64,000 nt of DNA from Larus michahellis (GCF_964199755.1 NC_133929.1:3551806-3615805); one strand, 5' to 3'; positions 22,445 through 34,005 are shown, numbered from the stretch's first letter. Program-made: numbers and translations. The notes: generated by a model not told the origin, from the sequence alone.

Positions 22445-25400
22445 TAGATATGAGGCTTTAAACTAGATATGAGGGGGGAAGGGGAGATAACTGGGCCTGT
22501 CAGGACTAAACCCAAGGGAGGCATGCCAGGGCTTGAAGGATGGTGGACTAGTGAGGACTCTCACTCTGCCATTCCATTTGAGAGAAGGGATAGATGTTTA
22601 GAAATCATGGAAGCACCTGGGAGGGGTCTGGTGGGAAATGGGGCCCACACTCACAAAAAGGTGCTGGAGTCACTGGCACATCTGAAGTGCATCTCTACCA
22701 ATGCACGCAGTATGCGCAACAAACAGGGGGAGCTTGAAGCCATGATGCACCAGGGAAACTATGACATAGTGGCTATCACAGAAACGTGGTGGGATGCCTC
22801 ACACGACTGGAGTGCCACAATCGATGGCTACAAGCTCTTCAGGAGGGACAGACAGGAAAGGAGAGGCGGAGGAGTGGCCCTGTATGTTAGAGAATGCTAT
22901 GAGAGCTCAGAAATCAAGTATAGTGATGATGGGGTGGAGAGTGTTTGGATTAGGTTAAGGGCCGATAAAGCTGATATCGCTGTGGGAGTCTGCTATAGAC
23001 CTCCCGACCAAAGCAGTGAGGCGGATGAAGCTTTCTATAAGCAGCTGGGGGGAATCTCGCAGTCACTTGCTGTTGTTCTTGTGGGGGACTTCAACCTCCC
23101 GGCTCTCTGCTGGGAATACAACACAGCAGAGAGGGAACAATCCAGGAGGTTCCTGGAATGTGTGGAAGATACCAGCTGTGTGAGGAAGTTAAGTGAGCCG
23201 ACCAGGGAAGGTGCCCTCCTGGACCTGCCTCTTGTGAACAGGGAAGAACTTGTGGGGGAAGTAAAGGTTGGTGGCCGTCTAGGGCACAGTGATCGTGAGA
23301 TGATAGAATTTCTGATTCTTGGGGAAACAAGGAGAGGGGTTAGTAAAACTGCCACCTTAGACTTCCGGAGGGCAAACTTTGACCTGTTCAGAAGACTGCT
23401 TGACAAAGTCCCTTGGGAGGCTGCCCTGAAGGATATAGGAGCCCAGGAAGGCTGGACATACTTCAAGAGAGAAGTCTTAAAGGCACAGGAGGAGGCTGTC
23501 CCCGTGTGCCGAAAAACAAGTAGGCGGGGAAGGAGACCGGCCTGGCCAAATAGGGACCTTTGGCTGGACCTCCAGAACAAAAGGAGAGTCTATGACCTCT
23601 GGAAGAGGGGGCAGGTCTCTCATGAAGACTATAAGGATATAGCGAAGCTATGCAGGGAGAAAATTAGGAGAGCCAAAGCGCAGCTAGAGCTCAACCTAGC
23701 CACAGCCATTAAGGATAACAAAAAATGTTTCTATAAATTCATTAACAACAAAGGGAGGCTTAGGGAAAATCTCCCTCCCTTACTGGATGCAGAGGGAAAC
23801 ATAGTCACAAAGGATGAGGAAAAGGCTGAGGTGCTCAACGCCTACTTTGCCTCAGTCTTTAGCAGTGGAACGAGCTGTTCCCTGGGCACCCAGCCTCGTG
23901 AGCTAGGAGACGGGGAGGGGAAGCTGAACGAGGTCATCACAATGAAAGAGGAAGTGATCAGTGACCTGCTACACCGCTTGGATGCACACAAGTCTATGGG
24001 ACCGGATGGGTTACATCCAAGAGTGCTGAAAGAGTTGGCAGACGTGCTCGCCAAGCCACTTTCCATGATCTACCTGAAGTCATGGCTAACTGGGGAGGTC
24101 CCAATGGGCTGGAGGGTAGCAAATGTAGCACCCATCTACAAAAAAGGCAGAAAGGAGGATGCGGGAAACTATAGGCCTGTCAGTCTGACCTCGGGAGCAG
24201 GGAAGGTCATGGAGCAGATCATCTTGAGTGCCATTACGAGTCATACAATGGACAAGCAGGGGATCAGGCCTGGTCAGCATGGGTTCAGGAAAGGCAGGTC
24301 CTGCCTGACGAACCTGATCTCCTTCTATGACAAGATGACCCGATTATTGGATGAGGGAAAGGCTGTGGACATTGTCTACCTAGACTTTCGAAAAGCATTT
24401 GACACTGTCCCCCATAGAATTCTCATGGGAAAACTGGCGGCTCATGGCCTGGATGAGCATACGATCTGCTGGATCAAGCACTGGCTGGATGGGCGGTCCC
24501 AAAGAGTGGTGGCCAATGGAGTTAAATCCAGCTGGCGGCCGGTCACAAGCGGTGTCCCTCAGGGCTCGGTGTTGGGACCATTTCTGTTTAACATCTTTAT
24601 TGATGACCTTGAGAAGGACATAGAGTGTATCATCAGCAAGTCTGCAGATGACACGAAGCTAAGCGGGAGTGTTGATCTGCATGAGGGTAGGGAGGCTCTA
24701 CAGAGAGACTTGGATAGATTGGACCGATGGGCCAATGCTAACGGGATGAGCTTCCGCAAGGCCAAGTGCCGGCTCCTGCACTTGGGCCACAACAACCCCA
24801 CGCATCGCTACAGTCTTGGGGAAGTGTGGCTGGAGAGCTGCCCGGCAGAAAAGGACCTGGGGGTTCTAATTGACAAGCGGCTGAGCATGAGCCAGCAGTG
24901 TGCCCAGGTGGCCAAGAGGGCCAATGGCATCCTGGCTTGTATTAGAAATAGTGTGACCAGCAGAAGGAGGGAGGTGATTGTCCCCCTGTACTCAGCACTG
25001 GTGAGGCCACACCTTGAGTATTGTGTCCAGTTCTGGGCACCTCAATACGAGAGAGATCTCGAGGTGCTGGAGCGAGGGCAGAGGAGGGCAACGAAGCTGG
25101 TGAAGGGCCTGCAGAATAAATCTTATGAGGAGCGATTGAAGGAGCTGGGACTGTTTAGTTTGAGGAAGAGGAGGCTGAGGGGAGACCTCATCACTCTCTA
25201 CAACTACTTGAAAGGACACTGTAGAGAGGCTGGTGCTGGTCTCTTCTCACAGGTAATTAGCGATAGAACAAGAGGGAATGGCTTCAAGCTGCAGCAGGGT
25301 AGGTTTAGGCTGGACATTAGGAAAAAGTTCTTCCCAGAAAGAGTGGTCAGACACTGGAATAGGCTGCCCAGGGAGGTGGTGGAGTCACCATCCCTGGATG

Positions 25401-25535
25401 TGTTTGAGAGTCGTTTAGATGTGGTGTTAAGGGATATGGTGTAAGGGAGACCTTTGTAGAGTGGGGTTGATGGTTGGACTCGATGATCCCAAGGGTCTTT
25501 TCCAACCTAAATGATTCTATGATTCTATGATTCTA
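22445..25535 (+). mobile_element. CR1 LINE, near-complete ORF2 copy
   Basis: Element text begins near 22445 with a short tandem copy of CTTTAAACTAGATATGAGG and ends at 25535 in the tail ATGATTCTATGATTCTATGA typical of CR1. It has endonuclease, reverse transcriptase and the 3' untranslated region but no ORF1 or 5' region, so it is 5'-truncated at about 3.1 kb. It is inserted in the large TARS1 intron. Confidence 0.92.
22469..25444 (+). CDS. CR1 ORF2 protein, open 991-codon frame
   Basis: Apurinic-like endonuclease followed by reverse transcriptase. Endonuclease landmarks: N78 (STNARS), E105 (AITETWW), GVCYRPP at 173-179, D207/N209 (VGDFNLP), D252. The usual SDH triplet reads SDR, with Arg276 at 23294-23296, so the catalytic His is lost. 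RT landmarks: AFDTVPH near 24395, GVPQGSVLG near 24556, and the catalytic box, which reads SADD rather than FADD, with Ser725 at 24641. Length is near that of a full CR1 ORF2. The frame is fully open, which implies a young copy, but the two changes at conserved sites suggest it is not mobile. ATG at 22469 is taken as start because CR1 ORF2 normally begins in this region; ATG at 22523 is an alternative. Confidence 0.85.
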   Translation: MRGEGEITGPVRTKPKGGMPGLEGWWTSEDSHSAIPFERRDRCLEIMEAPGRGLVGNGAHTHKKVLESLAHLKCISTNARSMRNKQGELEAMMHQGNYDIVAITETWWDASHDWSATIDGYKLFRRDRQERRGGGVALYVRECYESSEIKYSDDGVESVWIRLRADKADIAVGVCYRPPDQSSEADEAFYKQLGGISQSLAVVLVGDFNLPALCWEYNTAEREQSRRFLECVEDTSCVRKLSEPTREGALLDLPLVNREELVGEVKVGGRLGHSDREMIEFLILGETRRGVSKTATLDFRRANFDLFRRLLDKVPWEAALKDIGAQEGWTYFKREVLKAQEEAVPVCRKTSRRGRRPAWPNRDLWLDLQNKRRVYDLWKRGQVSHEDYKDIAKLCREKIRRAKAQLELNLATAIKDNKKCFYKFINNKGRLRENLPPLLDAEGNIVTKDEEKAEVLNAYFASVFSSGTSCSLGTQPRELGDGEGKLNEVITMKEEVISDLLHRLDAHKSMGPDGLHPRVLKELADVLAKPLSMIYLKSWLTGEVPMGWRVANVAPIYKKGRKEDAGNYRPVSLTSGAGKVMEQIILSAITSHTMDKQGIRPGQHGFRKGRSCLTNLISFYDKMTRLLDEGKAVDIVYLDFRKAFDTVPHRILMGKLAAHGLDEHTICWIKHWLDGRSQRVVANGVKSSWRPVTSGVPQGSVLGPFLFNIFIDDLEKDIECIISKSADDTKLSGSVDLHEGREALQRDLDRLDRWANANGMSFRKAKCRLLHLGHNNPTHRYSLGEVWLESCPAEKDLGVLIDKRLSMSQQCAQVAKRANGILACIRNSVTSRRREVIVPLYSALVRPHLEYCVQFWAPQYERDLEVLERGQRRATKLVKGLQNKSYEERLKELGLFSLRKRRLRGDLITLYNYLKGHCREAGAGLFSQVISDRTRGNGFKLQQGRFRLDIRKKFFPERVVRHWNRLPREVVESPSLDVFESRLDVVLRDMV

Positions 25536-26164
25536 ACTTGTATCATAAGTGTACTTGGGATTAAAGTATGAGATGAAAAAGAAAAAATAGGCTTGACTAG
25601 ATATTCATAGTCAGAAGAAGTGTCATTAATTAGTATGATCCCTATTGGTAAATGGACTATTTAACAGTAGTATTCTCATCCTGTGTCCATGCCCTCAATT
25701 TGTAACATAAACTACAAAGTATGCAAATACTGCATAATAAATGAGTATATAAATTTGCCACTTTAAATTTGAAGAAATCTCATTTATTGGTGAGATGTGT
25801 TCAGTTCTGATCTTAGACTGACACATTTATGTGCTGCTGAATTTACTCAGTGAAAAGGCCCATGAAAGTCACAGATTGAAACTCACAAAAAATAGTCTGA
25901 GGTATTAAATGTAGCCCCCCCCCCCTTCCCGGAAGTAATTTCACTGTACTTGCTCACCCTGTTTTTAGGTCTAATATTTTTTGCATCAGAACCTGCAAAT
26001 CATTCAAATCCTAATGTAGTCTGAAGTAAAGGTACGTTGTCTAAAACCACATATAGTTCCTCTGCACTGAGTGAAAGCTTCTGTCTTAAAACAGTGGTTT
26101 GCTTGCAAAGGGGCATGCTTATATCTCAAACTGTAGTAAAAGTTTGTGTCTTTTTGTTTCTAAG
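25536..26164. other. TARS1 pseudogene intron
   Basis: AT-rich sequence with a C12 run near 25916; no gene seen. Confidence 0.45.
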
Positions 26165-26491
26165 ACTGACATTCAGATTAAAGATGCCATTGGCTGCTGC
26201 CACCAATGTGCTAAAGACTAGCTAGACTTACAGCTGCCAGTCAGATTTAACCTCACCTTTGTCAGGTAAGCACAGAGGCTGGTGGTTTTAATTGCTATAT
26301 AATCTAACTTTCCTGTCACTTACAGGCATAAGTTTAGACCAAGAAAAAACCTTACATTAAAAAAAATCCCAACCATTTATTCACAACCATGATGGTAATG
26401 ACAAAACAAGACCAGTTATCGTTCATCAGGCTATCTTGGAATCTGTGGAGAGAATGATTGCCATTCTAACTGCAAACTATGGAGGCAAATG

Positions 26492-26929
26492 GTTACATTG
26501 AAAAATAGATTTATTATTCCAGTTTGAGCAAACACTTGATGTAGACTAGAAATTAGCCCCAGGCATGCAAGAGTCAAGAGGGTTTGTTCTACTTGCTTCC
26601 GACAGAGACATTCTGTAGGTATACCACAGGGCAATTACTTCTGAACCACCTTGCTTAGATATTAAATAATTCTAGGTATGGTTTCCTCTCCATGATATCA
26701 ATTGTGCAGGTGTAGCGTACAGCTTGTCTGCCCAAGGTGTGTTTATCTCACCTTTGCTCTTGCAGCTGGGCTGCCTTGCAAAGAGTCATTTATGTAGGTC
26801 ATCTCCTTTATTTGCTGCAGTATAATACCTGATGGGGATGATTCCTCTGATTATAAGACTCAAAAGTAAATATTTTTCCATGATTAGTTAGTAATAAGCT
26901 CAACAATTGAATTATGATTTGTCTGTTGT
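26492..26929. other. unassigned sequence after last TARS1-like exon
   Basis: I looked for the anticodon-binding exons of TARS1 here and did not find them. No repeat was recognised. Confidence 0.4.
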
Positions 26930-27247
26930 AAAATAACTTGAATCTGGTGAATTGGTGAAATTGGCACCATCCCAAGCAGTGATCATGAATTCCTGCCCTC
27001 CAGCCAACCCCCATTTATATACTGAGCATGACGTCTATGGTACAGAATATTCCATTGGCCATTTCATTGTTCTGTCTATGCTCCTTCTCAGCTTTTAAGG
27101 GAAGCTGAAAAAAAGTCCTTGAATACTATAAATATCACATAGCAACAACTGAAACAATATGCATTACTGACATTCCTTTCATACCAAATCTGAAACACAG
27201 CAACCACTAGACAGAAAATTAACTCTATCCCAGCTGAAACCAGGACA
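26930..27247 (-). repeat. truncated 3' LTR of ERVL-like element
   Basis: On the - strand it starts TGTCCTGGTTTCAGCTGG at 27247 and matches the first part of the LTR at 16878-17383, with TATATAAATGG as TATA box near 27017. The inner end (about 26930) is approximate. R and U5 are not clearly present. Confidence 0.7.
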
Positions 27248-28090
27248 GTATCCATCCCTTATTCTATACCATTTACGTCATGCCCAGGCCTTATACTTTT
27301 CATAGTCACCACCACTTTCCTGTCTCTGATATATATATATTTATATTTATATTTATATTTATATTTATATTTATATTTATATTTATATTTATATTTATAT
27401 TTATATATACATACAGATATCATTCCCTTAGTTTATGGGCCATCCCTCTAAAATGTCCACTGAGTTCATTTAGTCCATGACTTTGGGCTCCATCCGTCAT
27501 AACAATCTTTCAGGGCAGGAGAGATGATGTGTGGGATGATGAATTGTGGCATGCTGCATCTGGAGCTCACAGCTGGTGTAACTGACACGGTCCATGCCCA
27601 CAGTCTGTAGGTTGAGGATGTTGATCTCAAGAAAATTGCTGGGTGCCAGTTGCTTAAGCCAGTTCTGGTTCTATCACTGCTCAGTTCATCGAAGTTCATT
27701 CTCCATTAATTTGGGTGATTCTTACTGTAACCATAGTAGTGATGACATATAGCGGTAATTTAGCAATTAACATCATACAGTTTAATTCATTGGCTATTCT
27801 CACCCAAAACCAAATCCCCATGAGGTACACATTGGACCTCCCCATCCTTCCGCATCACCCACCAAGCGCACCCAGGTCCTTGGGCAAAAGCAATCCCACG
27901 GATGGGTTTGCCTTTGCCTGAGGCAGGACTAACTGAGACTGTCTTCCCTGACATATTCTTCATGTGCACTATGGGGACTTTATCCCCTTCTACAGTACGT
28001 GGAAGTTTTGATTGGGCAGGGCCAGCTTGATTGGCAGATCCTCTAGTGTTAACTAACCAGGTGACCTTTATTAAATGTGTGAGGAAAGGC
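27248..28090 (-). mobile_element. ERVL-like internal 3' fragment (integrase C-terminus and 3' non-coding)
   Basis: The - strand frame 28101-27787 resembles the integrase C-terminal region at 5556-5230 (shared NTRGS, GDKVP, SGKGKPIRG). Downstream (27248-27780) is the non-coding stretch before the 3' LTR. The rest of pol and gag is missing; a CR1 3' end adjoins at about 28093. Confidence 0.75.
27331..27410. repeat. (ATTTAT)n microsatellite
   Basis: About 13 near-perfect copies of the hexamer ATTTAT/TTTATA, inside the ERVL-like 3' non-coding stretch. The equivalent places near 5110-5140 and 35790-35830 have only short TATATA runs, so the expansion is specific to this copy. Confidence 0.9.
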
Positions 28091-28092
28091 TG

Positions 28093-30315
28093 AGGAATCA
28101 CAGAACCACAGAATCTTCATGGTTGGAAAGGACCTTCGAGATCATCGAGTCCAACCAACCAACCTACAATCTCTGCCACTAGAGCATGCCCTGGAGTGCC
28201 ACATCTAGACATTTCTTAAACACCTCTAGGGCTGGTGACTCAACCCCCTCCCTGGGCAGGCTGTTCCAGCGCCTGACCACTCTTTCAGTAAAGTAATTCT
28301 TCCTAATATCTAACCTAAACCTCCCCTGACGCAGCTTCAGCCCATTTCCTCTGGTCCCGTCATTATTCGCCTGGGAGAAGAGGCCACCACCCACCTCTCT
28401 CCACCCTCCTTTCAGGTAGTTGTGGAGGGCAATGAGGCCTCCCCTCAGCCTCCTCTTCTCCAAGCTAAACATGCCCAGCTCCCTCGGCCTCTCCTCATAT
28501 GCCCTGGTCTCCAGACCCCTCTCCAGCCTGATACCTCTCCTCTGGACACGCTCCAGCACTTCAATGTCCCTCCTGTACAGAGGGGCCCAGAACTGAACAC
28601 AGCACTCGAGGTGAGGCCTCACCAGTGCCGAGTACAGAGGCACCATCACTCCCCTGCCCCTGCTGGCCACGCTGTTCCTGATTGCTGGCTTGCCAGAATG
28701 CTGTTGGCCTTCTTGGCCCCCTGGGCACACTGCTGGCTCATGTTAAGCTGGCCATCCACCAGCACCCCCAGGTCCTTTTCTGCTGGGCAGCTTTCCAGCC
28801 ACTCTGCCCCAAGCCTGTAGTGTTGCTTGGGGTTGTTGTGACCGAAATGCAGGACCCGGCACTTGGCCTTATTAAACCTCACACAGCTGGCCTTGGCCCA
28901 TCGATCCAGCCTGTCCAGGTCCCTCTGCAGAGCCTTCCTACCCTCAAGCAGATCGACACTCCCGCCTAGCTTGGTGTCATCTGCAAACTTACTGAGGGTG
29001 CACTCAATCCCCTCATCCAGATCATTGATAAAGATATTAAACAAAACCAGCCCCAAAACCGAGCCCTGAGGGACACCACTGGTGACCGGCCGCCAAGAGG
29101 ATTTCACCCCATTAATCCCAACTCTCTGGACATGGCCATCCAGCCAGTTTTTAATCCAGCGAAGAGTACGCTTGTCTGTGCCATGATTCGCCAGCTTCTC
29201 CAGGAGAATGCTGTGGGGGACGGTGTCAAAGGCCTTACCAAAGTCCAGATAGACAACGTCCACAGCCTTCCCCGCGTCCAGAAGGCGGGTCACATGGTCA
29301 TAGAAGGAGATCAGGTTGGTTAAGGAGGACCTCCCTTTCCTAAACCCATGCTGGCTGGCCCTGATCCCTTGGCTGCCCTGCACTTGCCATGAGAGCTCAC
29401 TCGAGATGATCCTCTCCATGATCTTCCCTGGTACCGAGGTCAGGCTGACAGGCCTGTAGTTCCCCGGATCCTCCTTCCGACCCTTCTTGTAGATGGGCAT
29501 CACATTAGCCACCCTCCAGTCATCTGGTACCTCCCCTGTTGACCAAGACTGTTGATAAATGATGGAGAGGGGCTTGGTGAGCTCTCCCGCCAGCTCCCTG
29601 AGTACTCTTGGGTGAATCCCATCCGGCCCCATCGACTTATGTGCATCTAGGTGCAGAAGCAGATCATTGACTACTTCCTCCTGGATTATGGGTGGGTTGT
29701 TCTGCTCTCCATCCTTATCTTCCAGCTCCGGAGGCTGAACCCCCTGGGGACAGCTGGTCTGACTATTGAAGACGGAGGCAAAGAAGGCATTCAGTATCTC
29801 AGCCTTCTCCTCGTCCTTGGTTGCAACTTTCCCCCCCGCATCCAGTAAGGGATGGAGATTCCCCCTGGCTCTCTTTCTGTTGATGTATTTATAAAAGCTT
29901 TTTTTGTTGTCCTTAATGTTAGTGGCCAAGTTGAGCTCCAGCTGGGCTTTTGCCTTCCTAATTTTCTCTCTGTATAACCTAACGAGATCTCTGTACTCCT
30001 CCTGAGTTGCCTGTCCCTTCTTCCAAAGGTGGTAAACCCTCCTTTTATTCCTAAGTCCCATCAGAAGTTCCTTATTCATCCAGGCTGGCCATTTTCCCCG
30101 CCCTTTAGACTTGCGACACTTGGGGACAGCCTGCTCCTGGGCCTTTAAGGTTTCCTTCTTGAAGGGCATCCAGCCTTCCTGGACCCCTTTGCCCTTCAGG
30201 ACTGTCTCCCAAGGGACTCTCTCAACCGGTGTCCTGAACAAGTCAAAGTCCGCCCTCCGGAAGTCCAAGGTGGAGGTTTTGCTAACCCCCCTCCTAAGGG
30301 GTCACAAGCCCATTT
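28093..30315 (-). mobile_element. CR1 LINE, 5'-truncated
   Basis: The 3' end, read on + as GAATCACAGAACCACAGAATC, is at about 28093. The body holds the reverse transcriptase and the end of ORF2 on the - strand. The 5' side stops at about 30315, just before an LTR. Unlike other CR1s here, the tail is GATTCTGTGGTTCTGTGATTC, a different subfamily. Confidence 0.88.
28179..30268 (-). pseudogene. CR1 ORF2 reverse transcriptase, one frameshift
   Basis: Frame 30268-28646 (540 codons) covers linker and RT, with [16 protein letters not shown] and an intact [10 protein letters not shown] catalytic box. Frame 28730-28179 holds the C-terminus ([18 protein letters not shown], ending QGML). One frame change near 28690 separates them. 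The endonuclease domain is absent. Confidence 0.85.
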
Positions 30316-30320
30316 ATATG

Positions 30321-31019
30321 TGTCCTGGTTTGAGGTAGAACAAAACCAATTTTCTGTTCAGTAATTTTACTTTTCAGTTAAGTCTCTTCTAATTGACTGT
30401 ACTCTCTGAAATTAACGGTATATTTTTGAGACAATTTCTGCTGCTGGTAATGATAACGTCTGATATTATTCCTATAACAGCCAAGGTCAGATAACTTTGT
30501 TATGTGTCCTGTTGGAGGGTCAGAAGTGGAAGAGCGTAGTGAGGTCACACCTATGGAGAGGAGCGGACAGGACAGGTGATCCAGAACTGACCAAGAGGGT
30601 TCCATCCCATGTGCATCATGCTCAGTATAAAGCTGAAGGATCAAAGGGGTCGAACTCTCTTTCTTCAATGGCCAGTGTCTGAGGAGGACTATGTCTGTTT
30701 GTCTGCCTTTGATCCTGATCCGAGCATTCCTGAATCCAGTTCCCTTCTGCTGCTGAGTCCAGTCCTGGATCACCATCCTGGGAGCTCAATATTGATTTGG
30801 ATGTATATTTGTATATATTTCATTATTTTTCTCATTAATATTTCTTATTAATATTGTTATATTTTATTTTTATTGTTAAAATTTCATTAAAGCTGTTTTA
30901 GGGTTTTTTTCAACCCATAAGTCTGTCTCCCTTATTTTCTCTCTCTCCCTTCTCCTTCTGGCAAGGGAAAAGCACACTCTGTCATTCATTTAGTGGCCGG
31001 CCCAGCCGAAACCTCGACG
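30321..31019 (+). mobile_element. ERVL-like solo LTR (TGTCCTGGTTTGAGGTAGAAC start)
   Basis: About 699 bp from TGTCCTGGTTTGAGG to GAAACCTCGACG, where the last two bases look mutated from CA. AGTATAAAGCTG near 30626 is the TATA region and ATTAAAGC near 30885 the polyadenylation region. Its first 150 bases are closest to the reversed piece at 36646-36798 rather than to the LTR at 35893. Flanks ATATG and GTCTG do not match, so no duplication survives. Confidence 0.85.
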
Positions 31020-31055
31020 GTCTGTAATACATACGCATGGTATAACAGTCATATA

Positions 31056-32430
31056 AATCAGAGGGCTGGAGCACCCCTCCTATGAGGACAGGCTGAGAGA
31101 GTTGGGGTTGTTCAGCCTGGAGAAGAGAAGGCTCCAGGGAGACCTTATAGCAGCCTTCCAGTACCTAAAGGGGGCCTACAGGAAGGATGGGGAGGGACTC
31201 TTTATCAGGGAGTGTAATGATAGAACACGGGGTAATGGTTTCAAACCGAAAGAGGGGAGATTTATACTGGATATTAGGAAGAAATTCTTCACTGTGAGGG
31301 TGGTGTCACGTCCCACTCTCAGGAAAGAGGGGGAGTAAGTGACTTCAGATTCGTAAATTCTCAATGGCGTGGACTAAGGTGAGATAACTCTCAAGGTCCA
31401 TATAGAAACAGTTATTAGCTCCCCAAAATGGTTAGCATAGGTCTTCACAAGTCCCCGATAATTGGTTAGGTATATAACAAATTATGGCAAATGGTGGGGT
31501 ATACATACTGTTAGTTAACAACAGGTATAGGACATCTTATGGCAAGTGGTCGTACTTAAAGTCGTTACTTAACAACTCTAACTGTTACTTAACAACTCTA
31601 ACTGTTACTTAACAATTCTAAGAGAAAAGAGAAACTGAGGGATAGAGAAAGGAAAAGACAGAGGAAAAAGACAGAGAGAGAGAGATCACCGGTCCTGGTT
31701 CCAGCGTCTTTTTCAGGGAATCTTCCCAGGCACTATCTTCTTCTTTTGTTTCTTCTTTGTTCCCCCTAGGGGCACTTATTTTCCCCTTTTATGTTTGCTG
31801 AATTAGCACGGTCCACCCCCCTTGCTGAGGACAGCCTCATCTCAGGTTTCTCCCTTCTCCCCAGGTGATGCGTGCCATGATTTGGGTGGAGAGACGAGTG
31901 CCATAGTCATACATGTTTAGCATGATCTCTATAATCTTCATTAGCATATGCAGGGGTGTGCGCTTTCATATGCATTTCGCAGATAATGAAGCAAAGGTCA
32001 CTCATCGGACACAATGGCCTTGAGAACTGAGAACTAGCGAGCTCACCACACGAGTGGCAGAACTATCCTGTCTTCACAAGACAGTTCTCCCACGCTTTCA
32101 GGCGCCAGAAGTGTTAGCCTTATCAGTTCTTTGAAGGCCAGGCCTGCATTATTTATTTCCTTGCGAGTGTTTGAGGCATTCCATTGAAGACTTGGAGGGC
32201 CTTCTGCCCCTCCTCAGGGAAGTTACGGTCCATCTCTTACAGGTGGTGAGGCACTGGAACAGGTTGCCCAGGGAAGCTGTGGATACCCCATCCCTGGAAG
32301 CGTTCAAGACCAGTCCTTATGAGGCTTTGAGCAGCCTGGTCTAGTGGAAGGTGTCCCTGCCCAGGGCAGTGGGGTTGGAACGAGATGATCTTTAAGGTCC
32401 CTTCCAACCCAAACCATTCTATGATTCTAT
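31056..32430 (+). mobile_element. CR1 3' fragment inserted in a TUT7 exon, itself split by an LTR
   Basis: CR1 text runs 31056-31303 and 32242-32430, ending in CATTCTATGATTCTAT. It is severely 5'-truncated, holding only the last part of ORF2 and the 3' end. An LTR (31304-32241) separates the halves, with the duplicated GGTGG at the join. Confidence 0.85.
31304..32241 (-). mobile_element. solo LTR, about 1 kb, copy 2 (reverse)
   Basis: It is the reverse of the LTR at 15440-16435, from TGTCACGTCCC to CATCTCTTACA. Perfect 5-bp duplication GGTGG at 31299-31303 and 32242-32246. It is about 60 bp shorter than copy 1, mainly at its 5' end (right side). Confidence 0.9.
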
Positions 32431-32461
32431 ATGATGACAGGAGTCTTGTGTTATGCAAGGC

Positions 32462-33372
32462 CTATAAAAATAAAAAAGCCATATACAAAATACAGGAGTC
32501 CTGCAGAAAAGAGGGTATAAGCTGAAAATGTGAAAAACATCTTTAATCAAGATAAGGAAAGTCAAGGAATGATTCAGAATACTGTAGCCGGAGAGTTCAC
32601 ATGGATACATGCATACTTCTTCTAATTTATTTAAAAGTCATAATGAATTTGTGGACAGAAACAGTTGAGTTGCATGCTCAACAAAAGCAAATGTGAAGCC
32701 TTGCATAACAAAATGCACATTATTGAGAAAGGAAGCATTGAACAATGCTTCCTCCTCACCTCCTCTGTTTAAAAGCTGGTAAACATCTTTAAACTGCTCA
32801 CAAGTGGTACAAATCAGCATTCACAGAATAGGATCTCAGAAAGAAAAGCATTAATCTATTACTGCATTTTCAAATTATTTGGTAGAATGTAAGTTCTTGA
32901 AATAAGATTTCGGCCCAGGGATGTGAGAGCTATCAACTGACCCATATGGATGCAGAACTTCAATCACTGATTCTGAAAGTCTGTTTTTGAAGTATCCTCC
33001 TCAAGACTCCCCTTGGGCTGATACAGAAAGTTCAGAAAGTGCAATGCTTGGCACTAAAATTTAATTTCCTTTGATGTTTCAAAGAACTGGCTTTTAAAAT
33101 ATTTGGCAAAGGATTTTTTCTCTTTTGTAGACTGTGACATGTGTCCCAGTTCAGGCAAGCTAGATTCAAAATCACTACCCCAGGTCTCAAAGTCTAAGCA
33201 AGAGTCATGACTTGGGGTGGGAAGGTTGATGTTATGTTATTTTGTCTTTTTAAGATACAGAAAGACACCTAAAACACTAATGCTTACTCTTACTGAAGAA
33301 CTAATATATTCTCTTAGACAAGTGACAACTCTAAAGTCTCAATTGTGTAACTGACTCCACTCATTTTGGATA
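32462..33372. other. TUT7 pseudogene intron (- strand sense)
   Basis: AT-rich, no exon recognised. A 60-codon - strand frame at 32638-32820 resembles nothing I know. Confidence 0.4.
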
Positions 33373-33373
33373 T

Positions 33374-34005
33374 GAGCCGGCAATGAGTATTTGCAGTCCA
33401 GAAAGCCAACCACATCCCGGGCTGCATCAAAAGAAGTGTGGCCAGCAGGTTGAGGGAGGTGATTATGTCCCTCTACTCCACTTTCATGACACCCTACCTG
33501 GAGTACTGCCTCCAGCTCTGGGGTCCCTGATACAAGAAAGACATGGACCTGTTAGAGAAGGTCCAGAGGAGGACCACAAAAATGATCAGAGGGCTGGAAC
33601 ACCTTGCCTATGAAGAAAGGCTGAGAAAGTTGGGGTTGTTCAGCCTGGAGAAGGGAAGGCTCTGGGGAGACCTTATTGCAGCCTTTCAATACTTAAAGGG
33701 GGCTTATGAGAAAGATGGAGAGAGGCCTGTAGTGACAGGACAAGGGGCAATGGTTTTAAACTGAAAGAGGGTAGTTTTAGATTGGACATAAAGAAGAAAT
33801 TTTTTACGATGAAGGTGGTGAGACTCTGGAACAGGTTTCCCAGAGAAGTCGTGGATGCCCCATCATTGGAAGTGTTCAAGGTCAGGTTGGACAGGGCTTT
33901 GAGCAACCTGATCTAGTGAAAGGATGTGCCTGCCCATGGCAGGGGGGGTTGAACTAGATGATCTTTACAGGTCCCTTCCAACCCAAACCGTTCTATGATT
34001 CTATG
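33374..34005 (+). mobile_element. CR1 3' fragment
   Basis: The end of CR1 ORF2 (frame 33543-33764, with [20 protein letters not shown]) and 3' end with tail GTTCTATGATTCTATGATAA. It is frameshifted and 5'-truncated. It lies in a TUT7 intron, on the opposite strand to the TUT7 exons. Confidence 0.85.

Larger units (their letters stand above)
17605..26491 (+). pseudogene. TARS1: TARS1 (threonyl-tRNA synthetase) unprocessed pseudogene or decayed gametolog
   Basis: Eight exon-like pieces, in order and with introns, read as cytosolic threonyl-tRNA synthetase: 17605-17722, 18515-18579, 18656-18710, 18851-19128, 19211-19348, 20422-20499, 26165-26265 and 26387-26491. Readable text includes [43 protein letters not shown] (motif 1), [11 protein letters not shown] and [11 protein letters not shown] (motif 2), and [15 protein letters not shown] (motif 3). 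The introns show it is not a retrocopy. Lesions: the 18656 acceptor is GG, two exons before 18851 are gone, 5 bases are inserted near 18953, about 60 bases around the NCPGHC zinc-ligand region are deleted, there is TAG at 26219-26221, and the acceptor before 26387 is AA. The motif 2 Arg is Cys. The N-terminal and last exons are not found. It is non-functional. Confidence 0.92.
31020..32461 (-). pseudogene. TUT7: TUT7 exon split by a CR1 and an LTR
   Basis: On the - strand, a good acceptor (TTTTTATAG) at 32462 is followed by an exon start reading ALHNTRLLSSY, down to about 32431. There a CR1 3' end begins. On the other side of the CR1, 31050-31027 reads DCYTMRMY, which fits the next part of the same exon (LCYTM-type text in TUT7) after a loss of about ten residues. 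The exon is then cut again by the LTR ending at 31019. The first piece is sure in context with the two exons at 34.1 and 35.0 kb; the second piece is short and less sure. Confidence 0.75.

Noticed and set aside
22469..25444. 991-codon frame as a host gene
   Set aside because: It has CR1 endonuclease and RT motifs throughout and ends in the CR1 octamer tail.
27331..27410. Possible CRISPR-like array
   Set aside because: Pure hexamer microsatellite without spacers, in an avian genome.
32638..32820. 60-codon - strand frame as a TUT7 exon
   Set aside because: No similarity to TUT7 that I can see and no matching splice sites.
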